Shown here piece after piece: positions 48,953-60,526 of a stretch of DNA of 64,000 nt. The DNA comes from Pseudoscleropodium purum. Lineage: Eukaryota; Streptophyta; Bryopsida; Hypnales; Brachytheciaceae. The DNA lies in assembly GCA_963969395.1 (NCBI GenBank), contig OZ017804.1, positions 12,276,001 to 12,340,000 of the forward strand, in the 5' to 3' direction. The position numbers and the translations under genes were made by a program. Position 1 is the first letter of the stretch; each line of letters begins with the position of its first letter. The notes under the pieces are model-generated. The model was not told the origin of the DNA and ran no database searches. It saw only the letters and a list, made by a program, of their open reading frames with translations.

Positions 48953-49384
48953 GAAAGCCGAGTTGGACCTTTAAGACCCCTTTTCCTTGCATTCCGCAGT
49001 GTAAAACCGGCAACTTCGTCTCTCTTATCTCCCCCCTCCCCTCCAGTCAAATGTGTTGGGCTCCCTGGTTCACTCGGTAGAGTCTTCGTTCAGGAAATCG
49101 CACCTCTTTCGGGCGTTGATCGAGCTTCTTCTCCCGGTTCTTCTCCTGGTTTCTTCATGATTCGAGCCTCAGCACCCGCAGTAGCTTCTTCAATTGAGAT
49201 TTGGTTGCGTATTCTGCCAGTTTTCGTACATTTTAGGGGTTTGGTGAGATTCCATCTTGGGTTTGCGTCGGAATTGGAATTGGGGTTTCTGGAAATCAGT
49301 GGTAGGTGATTTTGGAATTGGATTGGTTTCGATTGAACTTAATCTGTTGATCTGATTCGATCTGCGGGGAAAGGATTTGGTAAG

Positions 49385-49864
49385 ATGGCGATGACCTTAG
49401 GTGCTGCAACGGGCACCTGGACGCGGTGTGCATGTGGAATTACGCCCCTGAGGTGTTCGCCTCCGAGGAAATCGGTTCGTGTCGTGGCGGACGCTAGGAA
49501 AACCTCACACGGAAGGATGACGAAGAAGAACAACGCCGTGGACGTGAACGCTGCGTCTCTGAATTCCACTCTCCATGACGTGGAAGGTCCTAGGGTTTCG
49601 AATGGGAATGTATTGCGAGAAGAGGAGCCCGAGGTGGTGGCGGAAGAGAAGAAGAACACGCCGAAGATTTCCTTGCAGGAGGTTTTGATGCAGAATTTGA
49701 AATTGGACCAGGCATTGGACGAAATCGTAGGGTTTATGGCTCCCAGGGAGAAAGGCGACATTAGGGATGTGATTCTGATGAGTTTTTCCTTCGCTGTGCT
49801 CGTGTACATTTCACAGCGGCTTGTGTGCCTGTATTGTGTAGTCCGGCACATGTACTCCTTCTAG
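49385..49864 (+). CDS. probable plastid-targeted membrane protein, unknown function
   Basis: Single exon, 159 residues. The amino end (about 1-36) is rich in Ala, Thr, Ser and Arg with few acidic residues and ends in RKSVRVVADA, typical of a chloroplast transit peptide. An acidic, low-complexity linker (77-90, 'REEEPEVVAEEKK') leads into a conserved-looking amphipathic part (TPKISLQEVLMQNLKLDQAL) and a single hydrophobic segment at about 129-152 (VILMSFSFAVLVYISQRLV), then a short tail with two Cys. The start ATG has a good plant context (AAGATGGCG). G-boxes and a pyrimidine tract lie upstream. I do not recognise the family by name. Location in a plastid membrane is inferred. The antisense 170-codon frame (49,339-49,851) is a shadow. 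Confidence 0.75.
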   Translation: MAMTLGAATGTWTRCACGITPLRCSPPRKSVRVVADARKTSHGRMTKKNNAVDVNAASLNSTLHDVEGPRVSNGNVLREEEPEVVAEEKKNTPKISLQEVLMQNLKLDQALDEIVGFMAPREKGDIRDVILMSFSFAVLVYISQRLVCLYCVVRHMYSF

Positions 49865-50273
49865 CTTCAGCATTCTGGAACGATTCTTGCATCCCATTTA
49901 TATTGTAGTAGCGCTTTGCTTTGTTTTTTGATTAACACTATTTTGTACAATTTTGTATTCATATTGAAGGTGTAATCACCGAGTGTAATATAGTTGCCTT
50001 CATCACCTTTGCAAGAGAAAGGAGTGCCACTTGCCATGTCCAAATATTGGTTAGGATTTCCAAGGTGCAGCTATTCTGGATGTTTCTCGATGATGTTTGA
50101 AATATTTTACAATCTGGGTGTGAAGATTTTGACTTCAATCTGCGCCAAGATACCGGTATTGGATGTGGAGGTCAAGAAATTGTAAACGAACGATTTCCGA
50201 AACTAGATTCAGGCATTGGGCTAGCTGCTGTACTAACTTGATTCACCGTGTGTCCAAAATGCTCTGTACTATA
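49865..50273 (+). other. 3' UTR and downstream sequence of the plastid-protein gene
   Basis: TG/T-rich sequence with 'ttgtacaattttgtattc' and 'tgtaatcaccgagtgtaatatag' (about 49,945-49,995) fits plant far-upstream polyadenylation elements; no canonical AATAAA. Frames of 63-64 codons beyond 49,990 have no support. Confidence 0.45.
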
Positions 50274-50882
50274 CAGTCAGGTCCAGTTCGTTTACGAATT
50301 CTGAATCTTGCTGAAAATTTGGATAACTTTGGGAGGCCCGTATGCACTCAAATATGAATGGAATTGCAAATTTCAAATTGCATTGGAATCATACTGAAGT
50401 CTACTTTATCACCATTACAAATGCACATATGTAATTGAAAATCATACAAAGAGTTTGATGTTCTTTATATACTATCTCCCATTTGGTGTTACCACCATTT
50501 GTGAAAATTACAACTTATAATTTTAAGGTACATATTAGAAATGAATCTTCACAATTGCTTTTGAGACACTTGATCACATACCACTTGAAAATTTTGTATC
50601 ACTTTTTTTTTTCCCTTCACCCCAATGCAAGTAGAATGCAAGAAGTCTTTCACTATCTTCTATGAAATGGGAGATAGTGTGTAAAATCATTCCAACTTGT
50701 AATATGTTTTTACATTATTCATTTTCCACTTGTTATTAAGTTGAAGTAGACTTCAATGTGATTCCAATGCAATTTGAAATTTCAAAATTGATTCATTTTT
50801 GAGTACGCTAGAGCTTCTTGAAGTTGCTGAAATTTCTACTGAGCCTGGTCTGAAAAATTCGTAAATGAACTGGACCTGAATG
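50274..50882. mobile_element. 609-bp foldback element with TA target duplication (Tc1/mariner-like)
   Basis: Left end CAGTCAGGTCCAGTTCGTTT; right end reverse-complemented CATTCAGGTCCAGTTCATTT; TA flanks both sides (50,272-50,273 and 50,883-50,884). The inverted arms stay alignable for about 135 bases with good similarity and, more weakly, to about 210 bases ('ctatctcccattt' in each arm), leaving a loop of roughly 180 bases. No transposase. A transcript would form a long hairpin. Confidence 0.75.
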
Positions 50883-50884
50883 TA

Positions 50885-52144
50885 CATGCATCAACCAGGT
50901 TTGCATTACGCTGTCATCTGTAGGCTGAATTTTTAGTGCCATCTGAAAAATTCTGTGCTTGGTGTGAATTGCGGACAACAGCAAACATGCAAGGTAGATG
51001 ATACTAAAACCATTAGGATGTGATCCTGTTTTCTAGTTGTTAGTATGAACTCATCTATTCATGAACGTAGTTGGTCTTCAATTAGCAAATTGGATGTAAG
51101 AATGTCAGCATGACTTGGTTAAGTATCAGATGGGCACTGATCTTTGTATGGAATTGGTTTGGAAATGGGGTGTTGCTTAGTTTTAATGTCGACTTGACCA
51201 TGTGCTTTCTCTCTCGCGCGCGCAATTGTGTTGGTGATGCCATGAATTTTGTAACCTTGCAACTGTAAGTCATCTTCTAGGGAAGGTTTCGCTGCAAGAC
51301 TTAGAAAGCCAGTCAAATGGAAACTCTGGGTTTGACTACTTCAGTCTCTAGCTTCGAGTCCCAAGTCTAAAGCGATTTGACCCTTCTACGACAAATGATC
51401 TTTAGCTTGCCCCAAATTTCCTCCACATTTTAGAGGGTCATTTACATTTTCACTTATAAAATTAGTTTCATTATGTATTTGTTTTGTGAATATTGAACAC
51501 TAAATTGTGTCATGTACACATATACTAGATAAGGCAACCAAATTGAAAAACTATTGAAAGAACTAAAAATATTTATGGAACAATAAGCCTCACTTTTGTA
51601 GCGTTCATTCAAGCTGATGATGCACAGGTTATACTAAAGATATACAAATTTTTTTTAAATCAAAATCAAGATGTTGAAATTATATTTTTTTAAATTATTT
51701 TGGGGGGGATGTATGTCATGCTACTAGCTTTCTAGCACACTTCTTTTTGCCCAATTTGAAATAGTGGTTGAAGAATTATGAGGTGAAATGTGTTTTCAAT
51801 TTCAACTCAAGCAATTTAAAAAATCTTTTATTTTTGTAAAATTTTCTAATCCAAGGATAAAAGCACATAACAAATTCGTTCAAGTATACTGTATCAAAAT
51901 TTCAAAGTGAAAGAACTCAATAATTGAGAAAAACTTCTTTTACATGATTTAGTTTGCCAACACTTGCATAGGTCATCTTCCAAATATTTCTAGAAAAATG
52001 TATATATCTTACAACCTTTTGAAATGGATGAGTCTCTTTGAAGTTTAGTTGGGAATTTGTAAAAGAAATTCAGGATCGAAAAACTCAAATACAAAATTTC
52101 AAGCCACTTAAGCAATCGAACATATCTAGAGTGCAAGAGTACTA
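50885..52144. other. intergenic DNA, no gene seen
   Basis: Two overlapping minus-strand frames near 51,082-51,316 are unsupported. A (CG)n stretch 'ctctcgcgcgcgc' lies at about 51,211-51,223. Confidence 0.5.
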
Positions 52145-52440
52145 AGTAGAAAATTTTTCTTGTGTGATGAAATAGATTTAAGGAAGATTCTATAAATAGA
52201 TTTTTTAAATTTTATTTTTCAAAACAAAATTACCATGAATCTTCTAGATGAAGATTTTATTCATCCCATATTAGTCATGTAGGTCATCCTATTTCTGACC
52301 AAAGGTTGATATTTCTTGTAGTCCAACCATAATGCATCATTTTTGATCACTTACTTATCTTGAACCTATACGGAAATACACCACCTTATGTTGCCAAAAT
52401 GGAAGAAGGTGATCAAGAATAGGTTGGCTCCTATAATCCA
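52145..52440. repeat. dispersed sequence related to 10,510-10,920
   Basis: Aligns with the unit-A-specific block at roughly two thirds identity over the first 135 bases. Ends undefined. Confidence 0.4.
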
Positions 52441-55400
52441 TATTGAACATAGCCATTTTCTAAGCATTACATTGTAGTAGAAATACAGCAGAACCTCCTT
52501 AAGTTGTCCCCTAGTAATCAAATAAATGTTTGTAAGGTAATCTTGTTAGATTGGTCCTAGACTTGTTCCTATAACAAAGGTAATAACTAAAAACGATTTT
52601 GTCAAGTAGTCACAGACCTATCCGTTTAGAGAGGTTCTACTATAGAATGGACGCCATGTGCCATTTTGTGAAGGCAAAAGAAAATAATATTTCACAAAAT
52701 GGAAGTCTACATGCTTAGCTCATCTTGCTATCCTTTAATCCATTAATGATCATGGTCAACTTTGGGGGCGGACAAGGTAGTTTCTGTTTAGGGGGGCGGA
52801 AAGAAATACATGTTGAATTGAAGTGTCCTCTACCAATTTGACCGTACTAATGAAAAGAGCGTGTTGGAATTGGTCTGGGCAATGAATTTCTTAGTAAAAA
52901 TACATTCCCGATATGAAATTTATAATACATCTTGGTTATCGTATGTGCTGTAGTGAGTATTGTATACATTATTTACAAGTTCAGACTATATTTCTTTTTG
53001 TGGAATTTTCTGAGTGCTCTTACATGACCACATAGTTCTTCTTTCAACGTCATGATGGCTTCCAGTGATGTCCCATGTTCACTAAAACGCTAGGTTGGAG
53101 TTCCCCAAGTACTGCGGTGGGAATCGGATTGCCAACACATGCTGTTCAACTAAAGCAAAGTAGTTGCAAGCGTGTGACAATGTTCAGTTCCTAACCTCAC
53201 TTAGACTAGACACCTATATCATACCTTTGGCAAATATGCACTAAATTAAAACAATCAAGCTCAGACACGTCACACAAAAGAAGATTCACACCCCACTAGT
53301 ATCGGCCACTACCAACTCTAGTCATTGATTGGAACAAGGTACAAAAACAATGGATAGGGTTTTGCAAACATCCCAAACACATAGGGAGAGAATCCAAAAC
53401 TTGAATCATATGGTGCAAGAAAATTTAAACAAGTCTTACATGAATGTAGCGACACAATCAAAAAGGGGTTCAAAATGTTTGTGATCTCTACCGGAGTAGT
53501 AGATCACTAATGAATTCTTAAGGATAGTTATGGGCTTATGAAGCTAGGCAACTGCTGAAACTAAAGTGACAAGAAAAGACAACCATTGACACAGCCCATG
53601 TGGCCAAAGCCTGTTGCAAACAACATCCACATGTTGACCAAAGTGCCACAAACATTTCTTTTCTAGTAGCAAAACATCACCACGTCTTGCATCTATGCAC
53701 ACAAAAATTGTCTAGAGGTTCAACAACCAATCACACCCTCCCAAAAGCAATGAAGTTTTAGTTGTAAAATCATGGTTGAAAGGAGCTCTCTACAATACAC
53801 TTGCTTTGTTATCTCTCTTGCCTTCTAAATCCCCAGCATGTGATTGATCTCATCATTCTCTAATCATTTCAATGGGTTACAAATTCCAACAAACATCTCA
53901 ATAGATCAACTCCCATGACTTATACAACCAACCACAAAGTTTTTGAGGGACGATGGATTTCAAGAATTCAAACAACTTGAACGCCAAACGTGAACCCTAA
54001 ATCGTAGAACAGAATCAAGAACCAAATGAGGCCATCCTTCAAGGACTACTTTAGAATGGTCAACTAAATACAATATCATAACATCACTATTGTACTAAAC
54101 TTCCTGAAGTGCCTATTTGAAATAGAAATAACTTTGTTGGGCAATAAACTCATAAACTCAGGCACACTTTCTATCTCTATTGCAAGTTGACACAAAATAG
54201 TTCATTCGAGGTCATTTGCCACCAAATCTAGATTCCTGACCATTGCTCTTTGTTCTCAATCATATGATAAACTTGGATGATAAAAATTGAAGGAGAGATC
54301 ACTATTATTAATTTAGTAGAAAGTGAAGTCCCACTAAAAAATTTGGATATTGAATGTTATTGTGGGATGGTACCTTACCTGACAACAAATAGATGAAGCA
54401 CAACTGCTTTTGAGAAACATAGAGATGCCCAAACAGGAAGAAGAGAAACAACAATTGAATTGAATTTATCCCAAGGAAAAAAGACAATGATACTACAACA
54501 AGACACTAAGTATTAATAATAAGGAAATATGTTGTGGATTCTTAAGTAATGGGTTATATGACCTAATTAACCTACCTACACTGCTTGTATCCTATTGGTG
54601 AGGGTGAAGATTTTTATTTGTGAAAAGGAAAATACAATAATTTTTTCATTAATAGCATGAGTTATAAGTTGGCACTAAATGGAAATGAAGTTTTGTTATT
54701 TAGGTATCAATGCAACTTTATTTAAATGAAGCCATTGCAAGAAAATTTCTTTTCTTCTTATTACACATATGAAATCAATTTCAATGCAAGTAAGAATCAC
54801 TAACTAATACAAACAAAGCACCCCAGTCAGTCAATCTACACGAAGAATTTGAAGCTCAAGCAATAACTTCATATACAATGCATCCTTTAGTTATTTTTCC
54901 ATTTGAAATGGATAGTTAGATAGAAAGAAAAAAAACAATATTCACACCTCAACTCAATTCAATTATGATGTAACAAAATACATGTTTCCAATTCAAAATC
55001 CCCAACATGTGATATCACATCACAAGCACATACCCTAAATTTGAAAGGAACGTAGTCTGATCAATCTGATCATTTTCTGTTGACCTGCTCATTTTATTGG
55101 ATCCGAAATTTCTAGAAACATTCAAGGAAGAATGGAAGATCATATTTGGCAAATTAGCAACGAAAGTAGCACCAAAATTAAAAATATAACCTTACAATCA
55201 ACAAAGACTTTTACTGTTCAAAATGCAAGCAATCCTCATGAAAACTTTTCACCTCTGGAAAAAGCAATGGGCGATAGTGAGGAAAAGACTCACAAATAGC
55301 AGAGGTCGATTATAAGAGCCACAAAACGCCCCAAATCCCAGTAGTACCATGTTGCCACATTCATCCAAAGGAAGTACTCAACAACTGCATGCCACACAAA

Positions 55401-55513
55401 GCAACTGTTCAGAATGCACAGTAATCGTTGTTGAGTACCCTAGTCACATAGGAACAACAAATTAATTGAACCTAACATCACTTACCATTGGCAGGAGAGA
55501 CTAGCCTTCACAT
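52441..55513. other. long stretch without reading frames or recognisable elements
   Basis: No frame of 60 codons or more on either strand from about 51,320 to 55,500, although AT content is lower than in some other gene-free parts. I see no transposon termini or RNA gene. The right boundary adjoins the piggyBac relic. Confidence 0.5.
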
Positions 55514-57985
55514 CTATAAACGAGTGCCACATGTGTGATGAAATTCAAAGCATTCGGCGATGCACAATTATACCCCTTCGCATTGCACACAAATCCAAAA
55601 AATGCGCCGCTTGCACAAACAACAAACTTGCCACAAAGTCGTCTTTCTAGGCACGTGGCTAACAAAACCTTCAACGGGATGAGTATGAACCACACACACT
55701 GGTTGGGCAACTTTGTTTGCCCCTCTTGAATTATAAGGGCACCCTATGAGAGAGTAAGCAACATGCAGTTGGAACTCTTTGTAGGTAAAATTGTTCTCCC
55801 TGAAGCTCTTTGAAATCTCCTTGTGAATAGTGAATGCATTCACTATACAAGAGTCTAAACAAAAAAAAAATATCATGTGTCACCACCACTTCTTTGTAGC
55901 AATTTGCATGCTGTAGTATGAGCGATTTTGATCACCATCTTCAACTCCGCCTATATTTTGTGAATACAAAATCTGGATTGGGGATGTTGGTACTTCAACA
56001 ATTCTTCGACAACATACCCAACTAGTCACTATTTTGCTAGACACCATTGGATTAGCTACAATGGTCAAAAGATAGACCCCTTTTGTATCATGCCAATGGA
56101 TTGCATCCATTTCCTAATTTTTGTAAACTCGGATATGAAGTGTCCCTCATGGTTGCTCATGGGTGATGTCCAAACTTAGAGGAAAGCCTTTTTGTTGCTT
56201 GTGTGCAGTTTCTATGGTATAAAATCCACGAGATAACAAATTGTCAAATAGATATGGTGAAGTGAAGAAATTATTGTAGGTGATAGTGTAATATGAGCGA
56301 TTCTAATCACCAACATCAACTCCACCCATATTCTATGAATACAAAATCTGGATTGGGGATGTTGGTACCTCAACAATTCTTCGACAAGATACACGACTGG
56401 TCACTATTCTACCAGGCACCATTGGCTTAACTGCAATGGTCAAAAAATAGACCCCTTTCGTATTCTGCCAATGGATTGCAACCATTTCTTGATCCTTGTA
56501 AACTCAGATGTGAAGTGTCCCTCATGGTTGCTCATGGGTGATGTCCAAACTTATAGGAAAGCCTTTTTGTTGCTTGTGTACAATTTCTACGGCATAAAAT
56601 CCACGAGATAGCAAATTGTCAAACAAATACGGTGAAGTGAAGAAATTATCGCAAATGACAATGTACCATTGTCCTTCAAGTTCCTTGGTCAAGTGAGTAA
56701 TGACTTGCCCCACTATACCAATTGGTGCTCCACCTTCTCCAAAATTAGGTTGAATATTTTCCTTCCCTACATAGATCTCCAATTTGTATATGTAACTAAT
56801 CAAGGAACATGCCATCGCCCAAATCTTGATGCCATGGATAATTGGCTTAGTGGGAAGGTACTACTTGAAAGAACAAAACCACCTATTGTATGCCACCATG
56901 TACTCATCAATTGTGACATATATGGACAAGTTCCACAAATGTTGGAATTTGGCTTCCACGTGCTACAAAATCCACCTACATTTGTCGATTGGATCATAGT
57001 GAGGGCTGTATTTGTCTGTCACAAAATCAAGTCTTAATGTCATGTGCAAACATTGCAAAATATATTCAAAATGCCATCTACTCATAGTGCTTGCCACATC
57101 TGAACAAAATAAAGCACTATGCCCCCTTCTCCAGTAATCATGAATTGCAGGTTGGTCTCTCACACCCATTAGACAATAGATCCTTGTAAATTGCCAAAAT
57201 TCTTCCAATGTAATGGGGTTTGCGACATGCTCACCACCCTTGTGTTTACCCATTGTAGGGTCAATATACTATACATAGTTGTTACTTTCCCTCACAATTT
57301 TTCGCTACAACATTTCATCCCAGAAAAGGGTGAAGTACTCAATAGGTTGTAGCAAACCGTTAGCTGGAAGGTGCTCGTTAGCACTTGGAACCTTTCTTGT
57401 GAAGCGGTGTCATGGCAAAAGGGACCACATTTGTGAATGCCAATTTTTCTCTGAATATTTTTCTTCAAGATTGGGTTTTTAAAATTCTGGTCCTTTGGAA
57501 TAAACACCAAGTTCCCCTAGCAAGGCCAAAGGATCGTCTTTTTGTACATCCCACGAACTTGCTCCATCGGAAAGCTCCAAATTTTCATTGCCCAAATCAG
57601 ATAGTGTAGGGTCCCATGAATGGACTGAATCACTATCTACAAGCTCCCAAGCTAGCAGAATGACATGATCCAATGTGGAGGGGGTCATGGGTCTCTTTAA
57701 CTTTCGTTCCTTGAATGATTGGGGAAGGTGCATGCATTGCAGTGAGAAAGACTTCTTTACAAGCAACGTGCGGCAAGGTCTGGATGCCAAAGTAAACTCC
57801 AAAGTCAATAATCCATAGTTGGATTCCATCTTGTACTTCGTCCTCACCCAATACTGACCCAATTGCAAAGGAACAAGGGATAGGTAGTCCTTCCCCACCC
57901 CAATGAAGATCTTGCAACAAGACTCTCATCAAAAATGGTTGACCAGAGCAGGCCCTTATTGTAAGTGGTGCAAACTTCCGCAAAT
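55514..57985 (-). pseudogene. piggyBac transposase pseudogene
   Basis: Minus-strand blocks, in family order but split by stops and frameshifts: an acidic N-terminal region (57,479-57,983); 'LLQPIEYFTLFWDEML' (about 57,300-57,370); LEEFWQFTRIYCLMGVRDQP (57,100-57,210); TIDEYMVAY and FKQYLPTKPIIHGIK (about 56,830-56,910), carrying the first catalytic Asp; VICDNFFTSPYLFDNLLSRG (about 56,590-56,660), carrying the second; GGVEDGDQNRSYYS (about 55,910-55,955), where the family's GGVDxxDQ has Glu for the third Asp; and a Cys-rich C-terminal zinc-binding region (CCLCKRR, CVQCEGV, then after one stop ECFEFHHTC). PiggyBac transposases cut and paste at TTAA. An internal 375-bp duplication and many stops make it non-functional. 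Confidence 0.92.
55912..56661 (-). repeat. 375-bp tandem duplication inside the transposase relic
   Basis: 55,912-56,286 and 56,287-56,661 align throughout at an offset of 375, from 'atgagcgatt' to 'gtgaagaaattat'. The second copy holds GGVDVGD followed by a stop, the first GGVEDGDQ. The duplication repeats the region between the second and third catalytic positions. Confidence 0.88.
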
Positions 57986-58303
57986 CAACTAAGAATTTTC
58001 GGAGCGCGAGTTTCTAGTGTTAGTGTCGGATTGTTGCCTCCAACTTTGACCCTGCCTTCATGCCCTCCCGCGACGAATGGGGTCCACCGCAATAGGTGGA
58101 GGTCCAAATTCCGCGTTAGACACCCTTAGGGCCTGGTGTGTATATTGCCGCTTGAGCTTTAGGAAAGGTGATGCCGCCCCACCCGTCAAACCCTGAAACC
58201 CCCCATGACTACACTCCCCGACAACAATGCTTCCACCTTTGTCCCTAGCATGTGGCTTTTCCTTCCGCCTGTACTACCGCTTCTTCTTCATACTAGGTGC
58301 ATT

Positions 58304-58450
58304 GTCAATACTCGCAAGCTAAACATCAATACTTGGAAGCTAAACATCAATACTTAAAAGTTAAACGTCAATATTTAGAAGCTAAACGTCGATACTTGCA
58401 GATTGAACGTCGATACTTAGAGGTTGAACTTGGATTCTTGTAGGTTGAAC
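58304..58450 (-). repeat. seven tandem 21-bp units encoding a heptapeptide repeat
   Basis: On the minus strand the units begin GTTCAACCT or GTTTAGCTT and encode Val-Gln-x-x-Ser-Ile-Asp; the first three are open (in frame with a 71-codon frame from 58,597), and in the last four Gln CAA has become TAA or TAG. It lies about 320 bases upstream of the transposase N-terminal block and may be part of its original long N-terminus, or an independent minisatellite. Confidence 0.8.
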
Positions 58451-58599
58451 ATTTCCCTCCTGACTTTTGCCCTCTACAATATCACCCGTGTTTTCAATGA
58501 CCACACATCTAGCAATCCCCAAGAAATCATGGAAAGACAATTTGGCACAAATCAAAGTAAAGTTTTGTTGGGAACCCATCTTCACTCCCTTCCTCACGC

Positions 58600-60189
58600 A
58601 TCAAGCCCTAGCCAAGCAGCTTGGTAGAATGGCGGTAGAAAAGGTAATGCAACTATGCTCCATACAAATTGTCCAAGTTATTGTAACCCCGAGCCCTAGT
58701 TGGAATTGAGTGAGAGAGAAGATAATGACGATGAAGTAAGTCCAAAAGCACTAGCGCTTGTCAAGAGAGAATCGTTGGTTTGCTGCCCATGTGACCAAGA
58801 TTACAGCTATGTAGGTGAATTCTTGTGGAGGAGTTTTGGCCATGTGTATCCATAGCGGCGCCTACTTGATCGTTTCGTAGCACTGGCCATTTTCCCGTAC
58901 TAAAGCACAAATGCATTTGAAGGAGCCTAAACCTTCAATTCGTTATAATGAAGACCCTACCCTCCACCAAGGATCATGGGTGTCCCTTCCTCTCCTCCTT
59001 GTTGGTAAAATCCACAGTTGTGTAGCATGCAATTGTCCAGGACCTTGACAATCCTGAAGAACTCCCACACACCACCCAAGTTCAAACGGTCTGGCCATGC
59101 CTCCACTCCCATGACCCATTACAACTGGCACGCACAAAAATCCGGACAACTGAACTACAATTGCAACTCGTAGAGGTGCTCCAATGTGTACCACTAGCAA
59201 TCCGTTGCTTAAACTACTGCCTCATATACACTTGGTCCTTCGGTAAGCTTCAGCTTCACGCGTCCTTGGCCTTGGTCTTGCCTTTCCTTGTCCTTGGTAA
59301 TGGCGGAAAGGAGACATGACTGCAAACTGCCAATAGAAACTTCATTGTTCCCACTCCAAGTTCTCATGTTGTCGTCTTTTTGCCAGTGAATGCCTTGTCA
59401 GCATGCACAACGTACCAATTCTTTCCAATTTATAGACTTCTTTTGGCATTGATTGTTGTATTTATAGCCCATACTTTGTTAGTTTTTTTAATACTAAAAT
59501 CACATGCCAGCTCATATGGACGTGGTTCTTGTCCCATTGGCTTGGGTTGCCAATTACCTATAGCCATCCCTTTTGTTTCCACTTCTAATTTAATGTAGAT
59601 TTCTCCCCACCAATAAAAAATTGCCAATTTCAACCACAAAGTGGTCGACCAAGTGTTACTGGGTTAAGTTGAGTTTGGCTACAAATTGACTAGTTGTGGT
59701 TTCTTCATTGTTGTTGTACTGTACATGTATCTCACATATAGTAGAAACACCCATCCCTAGCCAAGGATCAATCTCCAATCTATAGGATGCACTATTTCCA
59801 ACTAATACTAGAACAAATTTTCAACCAAAGCTCTCAATTTGTTTTTTTTCTTTTTCAAAATTGGACTAATCTAGTCATAACACATGTCCCAAAGTAGTGA
59901 GTGGGAAGTAGTTCTTGAGTGATCAGAATTAGAAGACTCTACATATTGGGTATGGATTTGGACTAGTTGCCGGCTTCTAAAATTCATAGGAATTTCAAAT
60001 TAAAGTATAAAATTTCCAAACAAATTGCAATTTCCATGATTTATATCATCCAACATAGTAGAAATTTTACATTGCCTTATACTACTCAAGAACATGTTGA
60101 GAATCACTAAAGTGATTGACTATGGGTGCTTCTATTATATGACCAAGATGTGTAGTGCCCCAAGTCTTTATAAAACTCAGGAGCAATTT
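58600..60189. other. intergenic DNA, no gene supported
   Basis: Frames of 69-85 codons at 58,943-59,200 and 59,380-59,639 occur on both strands without domain or splice support. A 3' GGGTTAA at about 59,661 could be one end of the piggyBac element but is too weak to call. Confidence 0.4.
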
Positions 60190-60197
60190 GTCTAACT

Positions 60198-60518
60198 CAG
60201 GGTTGACAGGACGGTCGGACGTCTGGGACGTCTAGACGCGGACGTTGTGTCCGCAGCGTCCGCTAACATTCACGGACGCCGTCCACCCCGTCCGCTTGTC
60301 CCCCCGTTCGCCCCGATACTTGTTTGCCCGGTTACGGCCGTCCAATCGACACGCGGATTGATCTGGTCCGCATGATCTGGGCGTCCGCCTCGGGCCGTCC
60401 GCCCTGTCCGTCCGCCTTCCGATGGTGGGAGGGACGCTGCGTCCGCTGGCGTCCGTGAGGATGGACATCCAGGTTACGGACGCCTTTTTCGGGCGGACGT
60501 AGAGATTCGTCAACCCTG
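60198..60518 (-). mobile_element. GC-rich hAT MITE, copy 2
   Basis: 321 bp starting CAGGGTTGACAGG and ending CGTCAACCCTG. The 8-bp flanks are identical: GTCTAACT at 60,190-60,197 and 60,519-60,526. Relative to copies 1 and 3 it is inverted: its reverse complement shares 'GCGTCCGTAACC.GGA.GTCC' and the 'cccagatcatgc.gacca' block with copy 1. The perfect duplication indicates a recent insertion. Confidence 0.93.
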
Positions 60519-60526
60519 GTCTAACT

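Noticed and set aside
49339..49851. 170-codon minus-strand frame
   Set aside because: Antisense shadow of the plastid-protein gene; the sense frame has a transit-peptide-like start, a membrane segment and a leader with G-boxes.
54569..59667. TTAACC... and ...GGGTTAA as possible outer ends of the piggyBac element
   Set aside because: Only six or seven terminal bases plus an ACACT word agree; such matches are expected by chance over several kilobases.
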